From NCBI RefSeq assembly GCF_032884065.1, contig NC_088881.1, positions 10,761,147 through 10,825,146 of the forward strand: a stretch of DNA of 64,000 nucleotides. Direction: 5' to 3'. Positions 10,225-22,910 of this stretch are shown here, in pieces (the first letter of the stretch is position 1; each line of letters starts with the position of its first letter). The position numbers were made by a program, and so were the translations under genes. The notes under the pieces were generated by a model. That model did not search any database and was not told the DNA's origin. It saw only the letters and a list, made by a program, of their open reading frames with translations. This DNA is from Artemia franciscana. Lineage: Eukaryota > Arthropoda > Branchiopoda > Anostraca > Artemiidae.

Positions 10225-13200
10225 CTCTTGCTCCGTCCGGTTTTACAGTTTGAAGACTTTGATTCCTGGATGTCGTGTAAAGCCAAGAATTCGAATATGT
10301 TTTTGCTTAAGTTTTTCCATTCGTCATCTTTTCTCATCTTTTGGAGTGTCTCGTCCAGACTTTAGTTTGAAGACCTTAGTTAGACTAGAGTTAGAAGACT
10401 TTGATTCCAGGATGTCGTGTAAAGCCAAGAATTCGAATATGTTTTTGCTCATGTTTTTCCATTCTTCATCTTTTCTCAACTTTCGGAGTGTCTCGTCCAG
10501 ACTTTAGTTTGAAGACTTTAGTTAGACTAGAGTTTGAAGACTTTGATTCCAGGATGTCGTGTAAAGCCAAGAATTCGAATATGTTTTTGCTCATGTTTTT
10601 CCATTCTTCATCTTTTCTCAACTTTCGGAGTGTCTCGTCCAGACTTTAGTTTGAAGACCTTAGTTAGACTAGAGTTTGAAGACTTTGATTCCAGGATGTC
10701 GTGTAAAGCCAATAATGTGAATATGTTTTTGCTCAAGTTTTTCCATTCTTCATTTTTTCTCAGCTTTCGGAGTGTCCCGTTCAGGCTTTAGCTTGAAGAC
10801 TTTAGTTAGACTAGAGTTTTAAAACTTTGATTCCAGGATGTCGTGTAAATCCAAGAATTTGAATAGGTTTTACTCAAGTTTTTCCATTCTTCATCTTTTG
10901 TCAGCTTTCGGAGTGTTTCGTTCAGACTTTAGTTTGAAGACTTTCGTTAGACTTGTGTTTGAAGACTTTGAATCCGGTATGTCGTGTAAAGCCAAGAATT
11001 CGAATATGTTTTGACTCAAGTTTTTCCATTCTTCATTTTTCCTCAGCTTTCGGAGTGCTCGTGCAGACTAGTTTGAAGACTTTAGTTGGACTAGAGTTTG
11101 AAGACTTTGATTCCGGGATGTCGTGTAAAGCCAAGAATTCGAATATGTTTTACTCAAGTTTTCCATTCTTCATCTTTTCTCATCTTTCGGAGCGTCTCGT
11201 CCAGACTTTAGTTAGACTAGAGTTTGAAGACTTTGATTCCGGGATGTCGTGTAAAGCCAAGAATTCGAATATGTTTTTGCTTAAGTTTTTCCATTCGTCA
11301 TCTTTTCTCAGCTTTCGGAGTGTCTCGTTCAGACTTTAGTTAGACTAGAGTTTGAAGACTTTGATTCCGGGATGTCGTGTAAAGCCAAGAATTCGAATAT
11401 GTTTTGCTCAAGTTTTTCCATTCTTCATCTTTTCTCAGCTTTCGGAGTGTCTCGTCCAGACTTTAGTTTGAAGACTTCAGTTAGACTAGAGTTTGAAGAC
11501 TTTGATTCCTGGATGTCGTGTAAAGCCAAGAATTCGAATATGTTTTGCTCAAGTTTTTCCATTCGTCATCTTTTCTCAGCTTTCGGAGTGTCTCGTTCAG
11601 ACTTTAGTTAGACTAGAGTTTGAAGACTTTGATTCCGGGATGTCGTGTAAAGCCAAGAATTCGAATATGTTTTGCTCAAGTTTTTCCATTCTTCATCTTT
11701 TCTCAGCTTTCGGAGTGTCTCGCCCAGACTTTAGTTTGAAGACTTTAGTTAGACTAGAGTTTGAAGACTTTGATTCCGGGATGTCGTGTAAAGCCAAGAA
11801 TTCGAATATGATTCCGGGATGTCGTGTAAAGCCAAGAATTCGAATATGTTTTGCTCAAGTTTTTCCATTCTTCATCTTTTCTCAGCTTTCGGAGTGTCCC
11901 GTTCAGGCTTTAGCTTGAAGACTTTAGTTAGACTAGAGTTTTAAAACTTTGATTCCAGGATGTCGCGTAAATCCAAGAATTTGAATATGTTTTTACTCAA
12001 GTTTTTCCATTCTTCATCTTTTCTCAGCTTTCAGAGTGTCCCGTTCAGGCTTTAGTTTGAAGACTTTCGTTAGACTTGTGTTTGAAGACTTTGATTCCGG
12101 TATGTCGTGTAAAGCCAAGAATTCGAATATGTTTTGACTCAAGTTTTTCCATTCTTCATCTTTTCTCAACTTTCGGAGTGTCTCGCCCAGACTTTAGTTT
12201 GAAGACTATAGTTAGACTAGAGTTTGAAGACTTTGATTCCGGGATGTCGTGTAAAGCCAAGAATTCGAATATGTTTTGCTCAAGTTTTTCCATTCTTCAT
12301 CTTTTCTCAGCTTTCGGAGTGTCCCGTTCAGGCTTTAGCTTGAAGACTTTAGTTAGACTAGAGTTTTAAAACTTTGATTCCAGGATGTCGCGTAAATCCA
12401 AGAATTTGAATATGTTTTTACTCAAGTTTTTCCATTCTTCATCTTTTCTCAGCTTTCGGAGTGTCCCGTTCAGGCTTTAGTTTGAAGACTTTCGTTAGAC
12501 TTGTGTTTGAAGACTTTGATTCCGGTATGTCGTGTAAAGCCAAGAATTCGAATATGTTTTGACTCAAGTTTTTCCATTCTTCATCTTTCCTCAGCTTTCG
12601 GAGTGCTCGTGCAGACTAGTTTGAAGACTTTAGTTGGGCTAGAGTTTGAAGACTTTGATTCCGGGATGTCGTGTAAAGCCAAGAATTCGAATTTGTTTTA
12701 CTCAAGTTTTCCATTCTTCATCTTTTCTCATCTTTCGGAGCGTCTCGTCCAGACTTTAGTTAGACTAGAGTTTGAAGACTTTGATTCCGGGATGTCGTGT
12801 AAAGCCAAGAATTTGAATATGTTTTTGCTTAATTTTTCCATTCGTCATCTTTTCTCAGCTTTCGGAGTGTCTCGTTCAGACTTTAGTTAGACTAGAGTTT
12901 GAAGACTTTGATTCCTGGATGTCGTGTAAAGCCAAGAATTCGAATATGTTTTTGCTTAAGTTTTTCCATTCGTCATCTTTTCTCAGCTTTCGGAGTGTCT
13001 CGTTCAGACTTTTGTTAGACTAGAGTTTGAAGACTTGATTCCGGGATGTCGTGTAAAGCCAAGAATTCGAATATGTTTTGCTCAAGTTTTTCCATTCTTC
13101 ATCTTTTCTCAGCTTTCGGAGTGTCTCGCCCCGACTTTAGTTTGAAGACTTTAGTTCGACCAGAGTTTGAAGACTTTGATTAGAGGATGTCGTGTAAAGC

Positions 13201-13270
13201 CAAGAATTCGAATATGTTTTGCTCAAGTTTTTCCATTCTTCATCTTTTCTCAGCTTTCGGAGTGTCTCGT
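10225..13270. repeat. Satellite-like tandem array, 23 monomers of 141-142 or 126-128 bp
   Basis: Monomers are aligned on TGTCGTGTAAAGCCAAGAAT, with starts at 10271, 10413, 10555, 10697, 10839, 10980, 11119, 11245, 11373, 11514, 11641, 11782, 11820, 11961, 12103, 12245, 12386, 12528, 12667, 12793, 12920, 13047 and 13188. The short class lacks about 15 bases of a TTTGAAGACTTTAG-type subrepeat, and one monomer is only 38 bp. Variant monomers recur in the same order, which shows block duplication. Long open frames cross the array only because several frames of the monomer lack stops. Confidence 0.95.
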
Positions 13271-13377
13271 GCATCCCAGAAATCAGTACAAGTGTATAAA
13301 TTATTAATCTTCTTCTAGTAACAACTTCTGTTTGAAGTTGTTCTGACAAACAATTTACAATGACTAACACTTTTTCA

Positions 13378-13608
13378 TTATATACAAAGTGATACAAAAG
13401 AGGCCGAGTTGATTTGTTCCTGTATTCCTTTTGCTTCACACGCTGTCTTGCCGTCAGAAATATCAAAGACAGCGGTTAGCACACCAACATTACATTCAAA
13501 TCTGACCTTAAACTTCGAAACAGAGGGAAATAAAGGACAGACCCGTACTTTAATTTTTATGTCCTTAGTACTTGAAGGAGGAGGCCTATCTTGTTGTTCA
13601 TGATACAT
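13378..13608 (-). CDS. Unrecognised small ORF, 76 codons, doubtful
   Basis: The frame begins with ATG and encodes a balanced peptide with alternating hydrophobic segments such as DIKIKVRVCPLFPSVSKFKV and NVGVLTAVFDISDGKTACEA. It lies downstream of the GIPC stop on the same strand and abuts the satellite array. No family is recognised. A short gene, a 3' flank relic and chance are all possible. Confidence 0.2.
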   Translation of the reverse strand: MYHEQQDRPPPSSTKDIKIKVRVCPLFPSVSKFKVRFECNVGVLTAVFDISDGKTACEAKGIQEQINSASFVSLCI

Positions 13609-14072
13609 TGCAAAAGCAACAAAAAAAGCTAAGTGGCTCTTTCAGCATTACTTTAAAATTAACACCACCTCCTCTCCCTCTTGAATTCTTAGATTTTTTT
13701 TTAAATATGCTTGTTAGATTGAAAAAATAGGAAAGAGCTTTAATTAGTACCCTTATGATGGAAAAAAAGCAATTATGGATAAAAAGGCCAAAAAAATGCA
13801 GGGAAAAAGAAAAGGCGAAAATTACTCTCGTGATTGAAATACTTTTTATTCATGAAACATTGCAAGAGTGACAAAGGGGCTAAACGGTTCTTTGCAGCAG
13901 TACTGTGAAATTAACACCCCCTCCTCCGATATCAGATGAAATCTTTAAATTTGCTTGATGGATTGAAAAATAGGAAAAGGCTTTATTCAATATCCTTATG
14001 ATGGAAAGAAAGTTATGAGAAAAGGGCGAAAAAAATACTAGGAAAAAGAAAAAGGGAAACTATTTCTTTAAC
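13599..14072. repeat. Two-copy degenerate tandem duplication, about 250 bp
   Basis: The ordered blocks 'cattgcaa.ag', 'aaattaacacc.cctcctc', 'ccttatgatggaaa' and 'gaaaaagaaaa' occur in 13599-13845 and again in 13850-14072. Confidence 0.6.
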
Positions 14073-14216
14073 ACATTTATTCTTTAATACAGTGCATATA
14101 ACCTACACAACCTCTGGCTGCTAAATCTGCTTGTAAGTTTGTAGTTGACATTCTATTCCAAATTTATGGTCTCTTTTTTATAAGCATTTTTACACAATGC
14201 GTAGAACAAAACATCA

Positions 14217-14222
14217 TTTATT
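14217..14222 (-). promoter_or_regulatory. Possible GIPC polyadenylation signal
   Basis: AATAAA occurs on the - strand here, about 790 bases after the GIPC stop. A second one lies near 14077-14082. Use of either would place the TA tract inside the 3' UTR. No transcript evidence is available. Confidence 0.25.
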
Positions 14223-14450
14223 CCAATTCACATGAACAAGTGATGACTTAAAACATTATTTACAGTAACAAAAATGTTAATGCAATCGAATATTGAACTA
14301 TATTTGTGAGTCACAAATCAAAATACATTAGCATTTGGCATGTTGGTGTGCAGAATGTACCAATCTTATAGCTCCTTCGTTCCGGTTGCCCCCCTTCTTA
14401 ACAAGACATTTATGAGTTCGTTATTACCAATTCAAGTTTATTATACTGAA

Positions 14451-14652
<202 letters not shown>

Positions 14653-15008
14653 TTACCAAAAACAGGATATTCAAAATTAACTTCTATAGTCGCGTCGAAG
14701 TGTTAAACCACCAGAGTTCAGCAGGCGGGAGAAGACAATCCCTAACCCTTCTCCTCCCCCTCCTGTTTTTAAGCTTCTCCAATCTAATGCCATTTTTTGT
14801 ATTATCATCCCAGCCCGGTCCCTCACCCTCCCAGCATTTTCGAGGCAACGAATTAAACAAAAATTTACTTGCTACATTCCCTAAAATAGGATGTACAATT
14901 TTCCACATATACCTTAACTTTTTGCAACTCTTAAAGTATAAATTAGAAAACTTCGGAATACACTTTTCTTATTTAAACAATAACACTTAAATTGATCTCT
15001 AATACACT

Positions 15009-15169
15009 TCACTTCTTGAGTCTTCCAGCTTTTACGTCAGTAATTGCCCCCCATAGCTCGAAAATGAAGTCATCAGTAAAACCAAAAGCTTCCAAGTCGG
15101 AATTATCGATTGCCTCGGCGAAATTCATGGTGTTCGTCTTATTTTGGCCCATCTCCCAGATTTGGGTTG
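15009..15169 (-). CDS. GIPC: GIPC, last coding exon (end of GH2 domain)
   Basis: The exon follows a TCTCTTTCAG acceptor, supplies two bases of a split alanine codon, then encodes 52 residues and TGA. The key matches to GIPC proteins are the acidic/aromatic segment FTDDFIFELWGAI and the end VKAGRLKK, which correspond to F-P-D-E-F-V-F-D-V-W-G-A-I and A-K-V-G-R-Y in vertebrate GIPC1. This is the C-terminal end of the GH2 domain, which in characterised members binds the myosin VI tail. The KK end differs from the usual GRY. The preceding exon's G plus this exon's CA restores the alanine of D-T-D-L-A. Confidence 0.93.
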
Positions 15170-15748
15170 CTGAAAGAGATTTATATTAATTTTTATGCTT
15201 TTACAGAGAACTATAAATTCTCACTTTGATGGATATGGATATTTCTCCGAGGGGAAAAGGGTAATAATAGCATAAAAAAAAGATATTTGTTTACACCGTA
15301 AAATAAAAGAATGAAAGAACGAATGAGTAAATAAAGTAGCGAAAACCCAACACAAAAGGAGAAAAAAAAGACACTAGAGTACTTCATATCTCGTTTTAAA
15401 TCATCAGTTGACAACATTGGTGGCAAATTAAGCAATTATCCTAATTTATACTACTAAAATTCTTATTTGGCGGCTGCATTATTCAAAAATAGACTACGCC
15501 AGAATGTTATCTATGTCTTTTGTTTTACTTTTGTCATGTGGATTAATTTTTATGCTTGTAGAGAAAACTTTCACTTTTCACTTCTTAAAAGAATATTAAA
15601 AGGGTAATATTTTCATGTCTAGAAGTATTCTTTGTAGTGGCAAAATATTTCAGATTTGTTCAAAAAAGAGGGATGGATTAATAGGTTTCACTAGTTTTTT
15701 CTCTACAATACAATTAACAAAATGAGGAATTTGACGAAATTTGATGAT

Positions 15749-15905
15749 CAAGGGTGTATCCAGGATTTTTGTTGGAGGGGGGAGGCTTTATAGAAAAGAA
15801 GACTTGAAAAAAAACACATAAAAAATTTGTTAATATCCCTTTTGTAACGATTTCACCAGGGGAGAGGGTTCAAACCCTGAACTCCCACTCATGGATACAG
15901 CCTTG
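15749..15905. mobile_element. Short element with imperfect terminal inverted repeats
   Basis: The left end CAAGGGTGTATCCAGGA and the right end (read inverted) CAAGGCTGTATCCATGAG match in 13 of the first 14 bases. The interior is G/A-rich on the left and contains GGTTCAAACCC. This is consistent with a short MITE of about 157 bp. Related ends occur near 21550-21570 and at 61004. Confidence 0.45.
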
Positions 15906-17233
15906 CCCTTAATATTCATGCTTACAAAATTAATTTGGCACAACCAGGTGGAAACGATGCCATGAAGAGATTTCTTTCAACAGTGGAAGAATACCCAGTA
16001 GTGAAGTTCTTCTCAAGACAGTAGCGCGGGAAGGAAGGGGTAAATGGGTTATTTTTCCAATGAAAATGTCCCCAATGTAGGTTTCAAAATCTAGGAAGGG
16101 GCAAAATCTACAGGGACACACTCCCCAAAAATTAACGACCCTGTTTTGAAGGTATTTTGAATTGATCTGATCCTCTGGATCTAAAATATTCTTCTAACGC
16201 TTTTTCGGTAATCGGTGTCATTGAAATGTATGAAAGGGTATCTGACTTGACATTATTCGAGTGCCAATAGATATATGTAGCATTTCTTTTGTCCATTCTC
16301 CGAAATCGAGGACACTAAAATGAGTTTATATTACATTACCTACTCGTATGAAAATTAGCAATTCTTACTTGGCAAGAATAGATCCCTATGTGAGGGAAGG
16401 AAGAGCATTAATGGCATTAAATGAAAAGCCATTCCTCAAGAATCACTTCGTGACTCAATAGTCTTTTACAAAGTGTAACAACTACTGTAGGTGTTGATTC
16501 AGTGCCATAGAGTGCTGTTTTGCCCACCATCAGTTGAAGGACTTCTCCGCCCAGAAAATTTTGGGGAAGGAACGGTGGGGTTATCAGAAAAATGACATTT
16601 TGCATATTTAATGACATCTTAATAAATTTTTACGGAAGATATTCGGAAGATATTTTCCCGAGAATTTATATCTGGGCAAGATATTTTCTAAATTAGGCAT
16701 TTAAAGAAGCTACCGTTTGCTAAAAAAAAAAAAAAAAAGAAAAAAAAAAAAAGAGAAAACTTGTCCAAAATACTAAAAAAAAACATAAAAGGTTATTTGT
16801 TTGAGCTTTCTGAACATAAGCATAGAAAATTCAAGTTTCACTTTTCATTGAAATTTTTTTTATAGGAGGGGAGCATAACGGACTTCAATATTCATTGCAT
16901 TCTCTGTATATACAAATTTTATTTCAAACAATTTGTCTTAAGGAAAGTTCCAATATTGGATTGTTGATTCTATAGCAATTTTTGGAACACTTAAAGCATT
17001 CCTATATCCCTTACCAAAATATATCTGTTTAAAATAAAATCGGGAAGAAAGGAAGAAAACGAGGACAATGAACAGCCAGTGAAAAAGTTAAATATTTCGG
17101 TCAAGACCTCGGTTTGACCGTACTCAGTGCAAAATAAAACTGATAGAAATATAAAATATCAAACGTTAAAACAAAACACAAAACTAAAATATGATGACAT
17201 TTTCTTAGTAACAGTGAAAGGGTAACTGATTAA

Positions 17234-17436
17234 AAATACAAATCTAAATGGCATTTCACAATTTCTTCTTACGTAAAGCATTCTTAAAGTCTAATTGCTT
17301 TCCAGGTAGAAAATTATCAGAAATTCTATTTTATCATATAGAATCTCTGACAATTATCTACCTGGAAAGCGATTAGCCTTTAAGAGTGCTTTACGTAAGA
17401 TGAAATTGTGAAATACCATTTAGACTTGTATTTTTC
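17234..17436. mobile_element. Fold-back element, about 200 bp, abutting family A
   Basis: Left arm landmarks are AAATACAAATCTAAATGG, CACAATTTC, TTACGTAAAGCA and GCTTTCCAGGTAGA. They reappear in reverse complement from 17345 to 17434, ending CCATTTAGACTTGTATTTTT. The arms are about 90 bp with a short centre. The right arm runs without a gap into the family A hairpin at 17440. Confidence 0.85.
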
Positions 17437-18995
17437 AAACAGTTCGTGGTAACGAACTGTAGGAATTTTGATACCAATAATTGCATAAAAAAAATCGCAT
17501 TTTAATGCTGATTTTAAATATATAAGTTTCATCAAGATCAGTTATACCTATCAAAAGTTACGGGCCTAAGAAAATTTGCCTCATTTTAGAAAATAGGGGA
17601 ATTTCCCCCTAAAAGTCATACAATCTTAACGAAAATCACACCATCAGATTCAGCGTATCAGAGAACCTTATTGTAGAAGTTTCAAGCTCCTATCTACAAA
17701 AATGCGGAATTTCGCATTTTTTGCCAGATCACGGATGCGTGTTTATTTGTTTTTTTGTTTGTTTTTTTTTTTCCCAGGGGTGATCGTATCGACTGAGCGT
17801 TCCTAGAATGTCACGAAAGGGCTCACTCTAACGGAAATTAAAAGTTCTAGTGCCCTTATTAAGTGACCAAAAAAATTGGAGGGCACCTAAGCCCCCTCCC
17901 GCGCTCATTTTTCCCAAAAGTCACCGGATCAAATTCTGAGATAGCCATTTTATTCACCATTGTCGACAAACCTAATAACAATGTCTTTAGGGACGACTTA
18001 CTCCCCTGCAGTCCCCGTGGGAGGTGCTGCAAGTCACAAACTTTGACCCGTGTTTACATCTAGTAATGATTACTGGGAAGTTTACAGACGTTTTCAGGGG
18101 GATTTTTTTTGTTTAGGGGGGGGGTTACGTGGGAGGATATTTCCATGGAGAAACTTCTCATGGGGGAAGAGAATTTCAATGAAAGGGGCGCAGGATTTTC
18201 TAGCATTATTTGAAAAAACAAGGAACAAAAATATGAAACGTTTTTTCTACTGAAAGTAAGGAGCAGCATTAAAACTTAAAACGAACAAAAATTATTACGC
18301 ATATGAGGGGTTTACCTCCTCGTTATACCTCACTCTTTACGCTAAAGTATTTTTAGTAATTTCAACTATTTATTCTACGGCCTTTGTGATTCAGAGGTCA
18401 TTCTTAAGAAATTGGGACAAGATTTCAGCTTTAGTGCAAAGAGCAAGGTATCGACGACGGTTGAAACCCCTCATAAACGCAATAAAAACATACGAATATA
18501 GAAGTTCGTTACGTAAGTTAATTCGTAAGTTACAAATATTTTTTACCAATGAAAACGACTGTAAAAAATTGGAGGGCAACTAGGCCTCCTCCCTCACTCC
18601 TTTTTCTCAAAATATTCCGATTACTTGCAATTAATTAATATGCAAATTTCGCTTTAATTATTTATGTGCGGAGAGCCAAGATCAAAACATACATTAATTC
18701 AAAAACGTCCAGAAATTAAATAAAAAAATGAGTTTTTTAAAATGAAAGTAAGGAGCAAAATTAAAACTTAAAACGAACAGAAATTACTCCGTATATGAAA
18801 GGGGCTTTTCCTCCTCAACGCCCCGCTCTTTACGCTAAAGTTTCTTACTGTTTTAAAAATAGAGTTAAGAGAAATAGTCAAACTTTAGGGTAAAGAGCGA
18901 GGCGTTGAGGAGGAAAAGCTCCTTTCATATACGGAGTAATTTCTGTTCGTTTTAAGTTTTAATGTTGCTCCTTACTTTCATTTAAAAAAAACTTA
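17437..18995 (+). mobile_element. Family A element, second full-length copy
   Basis: The hairpin end is at 17440-17459. It is followed by a deletion that removes the GTAAGGAGCGACC motif and its neighbours. The body blocks are in the same order as in the 4113-5876 copy, and the terminal palindromic module spans 18730-18990. No protein is encoded. Confidence 0.8.
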
Positions 18996-20368
18996 TTATT
19001 TTTATTTAATATCAACCAAGACTCAACCTGTTTGAACTTCGTTGAAGTAAGGATGCTAGGGCTGTTTTAATTTTTTTTTTTTTTTACAATTTAGCTTGAA
19101 TTTTCAAATTTTAATGCAAATTTTTATATACATATTTATTTTTTCTGGTGTTGTGATGAAGACGGCCCTTGGACATAGGGCCGAAATATCCACTGAATTG
19201 AATTCCACTGTCTTGGAAAAATTTTCCTATTGTTTCTAAGTTGTGTTTGTTTGGTATGTTTGAGAAAAGAACTTTGTAAAAAAAAAAACATTTCGTCAAT
19301 ATGACCTTTCACCGGAGAAACATCAAGTTGACAAGACATCTAAACAGGCTTCTTGTTTTTAGCCCTAACCCAAAATAAAACCGCGAAGGAAACAATTTTC
19401 TTCAACCATAATATTCAGACAAAAAATCCTAAAATAAAGTTGTATGTATATACTCGTTAATCGCAAACAGAATAATATCTTACAAATAAAATCTTGCAAA
19501 ATAGAAGAGAATAAAAAAATAGACTAAAATAATAATAAAACAGAAGAGTAAAATTAAAAAATTTTCTTGTTTATGAAAAGATATGCTTGAAAGCTTCAAG
19601 TTATTATTTTTTTTACCTAAACAATCTTCAATTAAAAAAGCTGCAAATTAGATTGTTTATTTTTTTTCATTTTTTTTTATATCTGGAAAAGAAATATAGT
19701 TAAGACATAACTGGATCAGCATCATTACGAACTGGAAAATATTTCAAGAACCAAATATATACCTTTCTGAAAAAAACAAGATATTCGGAAACAATAAACA
19801 AATGAAGAAAAAAACGTAAATAATATGGTCAGGTCTCTTAATGTCTCATTGGAAACATATTAGTTAGACAAATTAAAAATGTTTCATAGAAATACATCTC
19901 AATAAGATTCAATGATTTTTTTTTTTTTTACTTCTAAATCAAAGCAATTTTTTCGCCACGATACCCAAAAAAAAACGTAGGTAAGACACAACTGGATTTC
20001 TGTCAATATGAATTGGAAAATGTTTCACGGAATGGAATCAAAATAAAACCCCAAAAAAGCAAATTAAAATACATTAGGGTTGAAATCCGCTGGGAAGAAG
20101 ACTAAAATAAAACGACGCAACAACTCACCGTTTCATTTCTTTTTCAGCTTAGTTTCGTTCTTATAAATAAAAACGTACAAATTCATCGGGGTTAGACAAA
20201 AAAGGTACAATTTTATAAATTTTACACATATACCATCTTTAATCGGAGCATGACGCATAAGTTTAGTACCGTGTATTCTGTATAGAATTGTTTGTAAAAA
20301 AAAAAAAAAACCTAAAAAAATAAACGTCTTAAATATCATAATTGTAAAAGCTCGCTGTTAAAAATAAT

Positions 20369-20626
20369 TTAATAATTACTAATTTCTTTTAAAGTAGAGT
20401 AGTGCCCTGTCCATTTATATTTCTCTCTCAGACTTTGGCTCGTTTTTGAAATGGGAACACGTGCTAATCTTTTTTTTAAGGGTCCTATGTCACTGAATGT
20501 AATTTGATTTTCTTGGACACGATATAACAACAATCTACGAGACTCCTCTGGTAACTCAGCTCCATAATTCTTTCTTATTTTCTGACACCAACTAACTTTG
20601 TAAATTTGTCTGAGAATTCTTTGGTT
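20369..20626 (-). CDS. Unrecognised coding-like frame, 85 codons, no ATG start
   Basis: The frame runs from a TAG at 20627-20629 (which could be part of an AG splice acceptor, CTCTAG) to TAA at 20369-20371. It lacks a methionine start, so it would be a terminal exon or a relic. The peptide is charged and balanced, with segments KIRKNYGAELPEESRRLLLY, RVQENQITFSDIGPLKKRLA and SLREKYKWTGHYSTLKEI. It lies in the last GIPC intron on the same strand. It could be the last exon of an unknown gene, an alternative GIPC 3' exon (unlikely from sequence) or a transposon-gene remnant. I do not recognise the family. Confidence 0.4.
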   Translation of the reverse strand, partial: NQRILRQIYKVSWCQKIRKNYGAELPEESRRLLLYRVQENQITFSDIGPLKKRLARVPISKTSQSLREKYKWTGHYSTLKEISNY

Positions 20627-22771
20627 CTAGAGGTGGTTCTAGGTCAGACTATGGACTTTTTTGCTCGTTAGGAAGCTGCAGTGGTATTAAAAGGACTGTG
20701 TCCGGACACAATCTCTTTCTTTTTATTGTTATCATAACGAATGCGATCTATTGGATTTACCGATAGAAAGAAAGCTTTTTGAAAAGAAAGCTTGGCGGCG
20801 TTTTTTTTTTTTTTTATTATAGTGACATTTTGTGACATATTGGCATATAGTGACATTTTCAGGTTGGAAAAACTAAACTTACTGGTCAATACTACTATTA
20901 AATAGTAGGAGCCACTTCAAACAATGGCGCATCAATAGGGGGGCCGAAGGAGACCACACATTACATCGTATAGTGGTTTTTGTTTTAACTTTTAACTATC
21001 CTATTTTCAAGGTTTCGGTTTTTTTACAACAATAAATAATATTTAAAAGACTCGCAGAGGGAGAGAATGCAAACGAGAAATATGATACTTGTTTAAAAAA
21101 TCATCACTCTCACCACCCTACGCCCTTCCCCATATGAACAGTAAAGGAAATTATATAGAAATCAGAAACATTTGAACATTCGGGAGAGGGGGGATGGGGA
21201 AGGAATCGCAGCTCACACTGTTCACTGGCCACAATTTGGCTTTGTCCAGGGACATCGCATTGTCTTCCAGAACTTCTTTACTAAGACCGTACTTATTTTT
21301 CTGTCTTTCCATAAAGACCAGTGTATAATCAGTTACTTAAGAAAAAAGAGAAAAGTAAAGAGCATGAGATGAATAGTAGGCTGTGCCGTATTCAGGGGGA
21401 AGGCTACCGAGTTTGGCCCCCCGCCTCTGGAAATATTTTTCTGACTCGTAAAGACTTGATAAAATACTTATAAACATATCTTTGACACAATTTTCGAGTT
21501 TTTTTTTATAATTCCCTTCTACCCGAATAATATGTTCCCACGAAAAAAAAGCCTGGATACAACCTTGATAGTAGGGACATTTATTTCCATTCAAACAAAA
21601 GCTACTTTAATTCAGAAGTCCCTTTTCTTCTCTGGCAATGAAATTTTACTATTTATTAGACACCATGAGAACAGTCGAATATATGCACGCTCTGAACTGA
21701 ACACTAATAATAAACTCACTGTTACAGTGCATTCAGATAAGTTATATTTATTGGATTGTCAGAGTCAAATCCAGTTTAATAGCACAATCTCTCCCACCCA
21801 CCACCTCTGATGCCTGGATATTGTCCTAGACTATATCCAAGTAGGCAAATCATATCGCCTTGCAAAACTTTTGCCCTCGTTTCCCATTTACTGTTGGCTC
21901 ATAATGCCGAAAAGGGCTGATTTGAAAGAAAACCCCTAACAAATTCAGCAAACTTTTTGGTATTGCCTAGGGCAACAGTCCAACATTAGAGATAGGGGTC
22001 TCCGATACAGTTAAACAAAAAGGACATTTCGATGAATCGAAATGTTTTTAGTGCAATGGCCCGAAAATTGTGTTCTTACTGTGTTCAGTTTAGAACGGGT
22101 CAATACATACGACTGCAATGATACTTTGTCCAGTAAACAGCATCTGCCAGTGTAAAAATGGCACAGTTGACCCACAATTAACCGTCCAAATCTCGCAAAG
22201 CCCCTTTCTCTTTGGAAACAGCAATTGGTCTTCTAATATGATAAAGCTCATTACTGGTTCATTAGCTATTTAGCCAGATTTTCCCTAGTCATATTCCTTG
22301 TCCCTCTTTTTGGTAATTAATTAAGAATTTGAAAGATTAGTTGACACTTTCTAGATAAAATAAAAATCGAATCAGGCCTTTCGGAAACCGATAAAATTCT
22401 AGATAAGGGGCTTTTTACTACCTTAGAACTTGGCTGAGTTATGAGAATTAGACTTTCAAGAATAAATTCAGAGCTTGAATCAAGCCCCATGTAAGTGTTT
22501 TCCAGCTCCAAACTCTGCTGCTTCTCTATTTCCAGTGCTTAGGAAACTGCATAAATGACAAAGTCTATATTTGTTTTAACCTTGCGAAGGGAGAATATGT
22601 TTTTCCATAATTTTAGTTTGAGTCTACGTTTTTCTACTCTTGGTATTCGAGCCAAAGCCATTTGTAATTTTCAGCCAGACTATTATTTTCTTATATCCAA
22701 ATTTGGGAAATGCTTTTTTAAATGCATTAAAACCATAAAAACCAAAGTAATGAGGCTTAAAACACGTTTTT

Positions 22772-22910
22772 GTGTGAGCTATAGATAAATATGGGATTTG
22801 TGTGGGATATAGATCTTTGTGTGGCTTAGATCTGCCTGGGCTAGAGATCTTTGTGTGGCTTAGATATGTGTGAGCTATATATCTTTGTATGGGCTATAGA
22901 TCTACTTATC
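22772..22910. repeat. Short-period degenerate repeat
   Basis: The words 'tgtgtgagctata', 'tagatctttgtgtggctta' and 'gggctatagatct' recur at about 30-bp spacing. No longer structure was seen. Confidence 0.6.

Noticed and set aside
10250..12890. Several open frames of 79-141 codons, apparently encoding repeated proteins with MSCKAKNSNMF
   Set aside because: They lie in the non-coding satellite. The common monomer lengths (142, 127 and so on) mostly change frame from unit to unit, and the frames are open only because several frames of the monomer lack stops.
15840..15890. GGTTCAAACCC resembling a tRNA T-arm
   Set aside because: No A box, acceptor stem or anticodon arm fits around it. It lies inside the short TIR element.
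21378..21570. Possible short TIR element like the one at 15.75 kb
   Set aside because: The right end (CTATCAAGGTTGTATCCAGG when inverted) fits, but the left end matches poorly.
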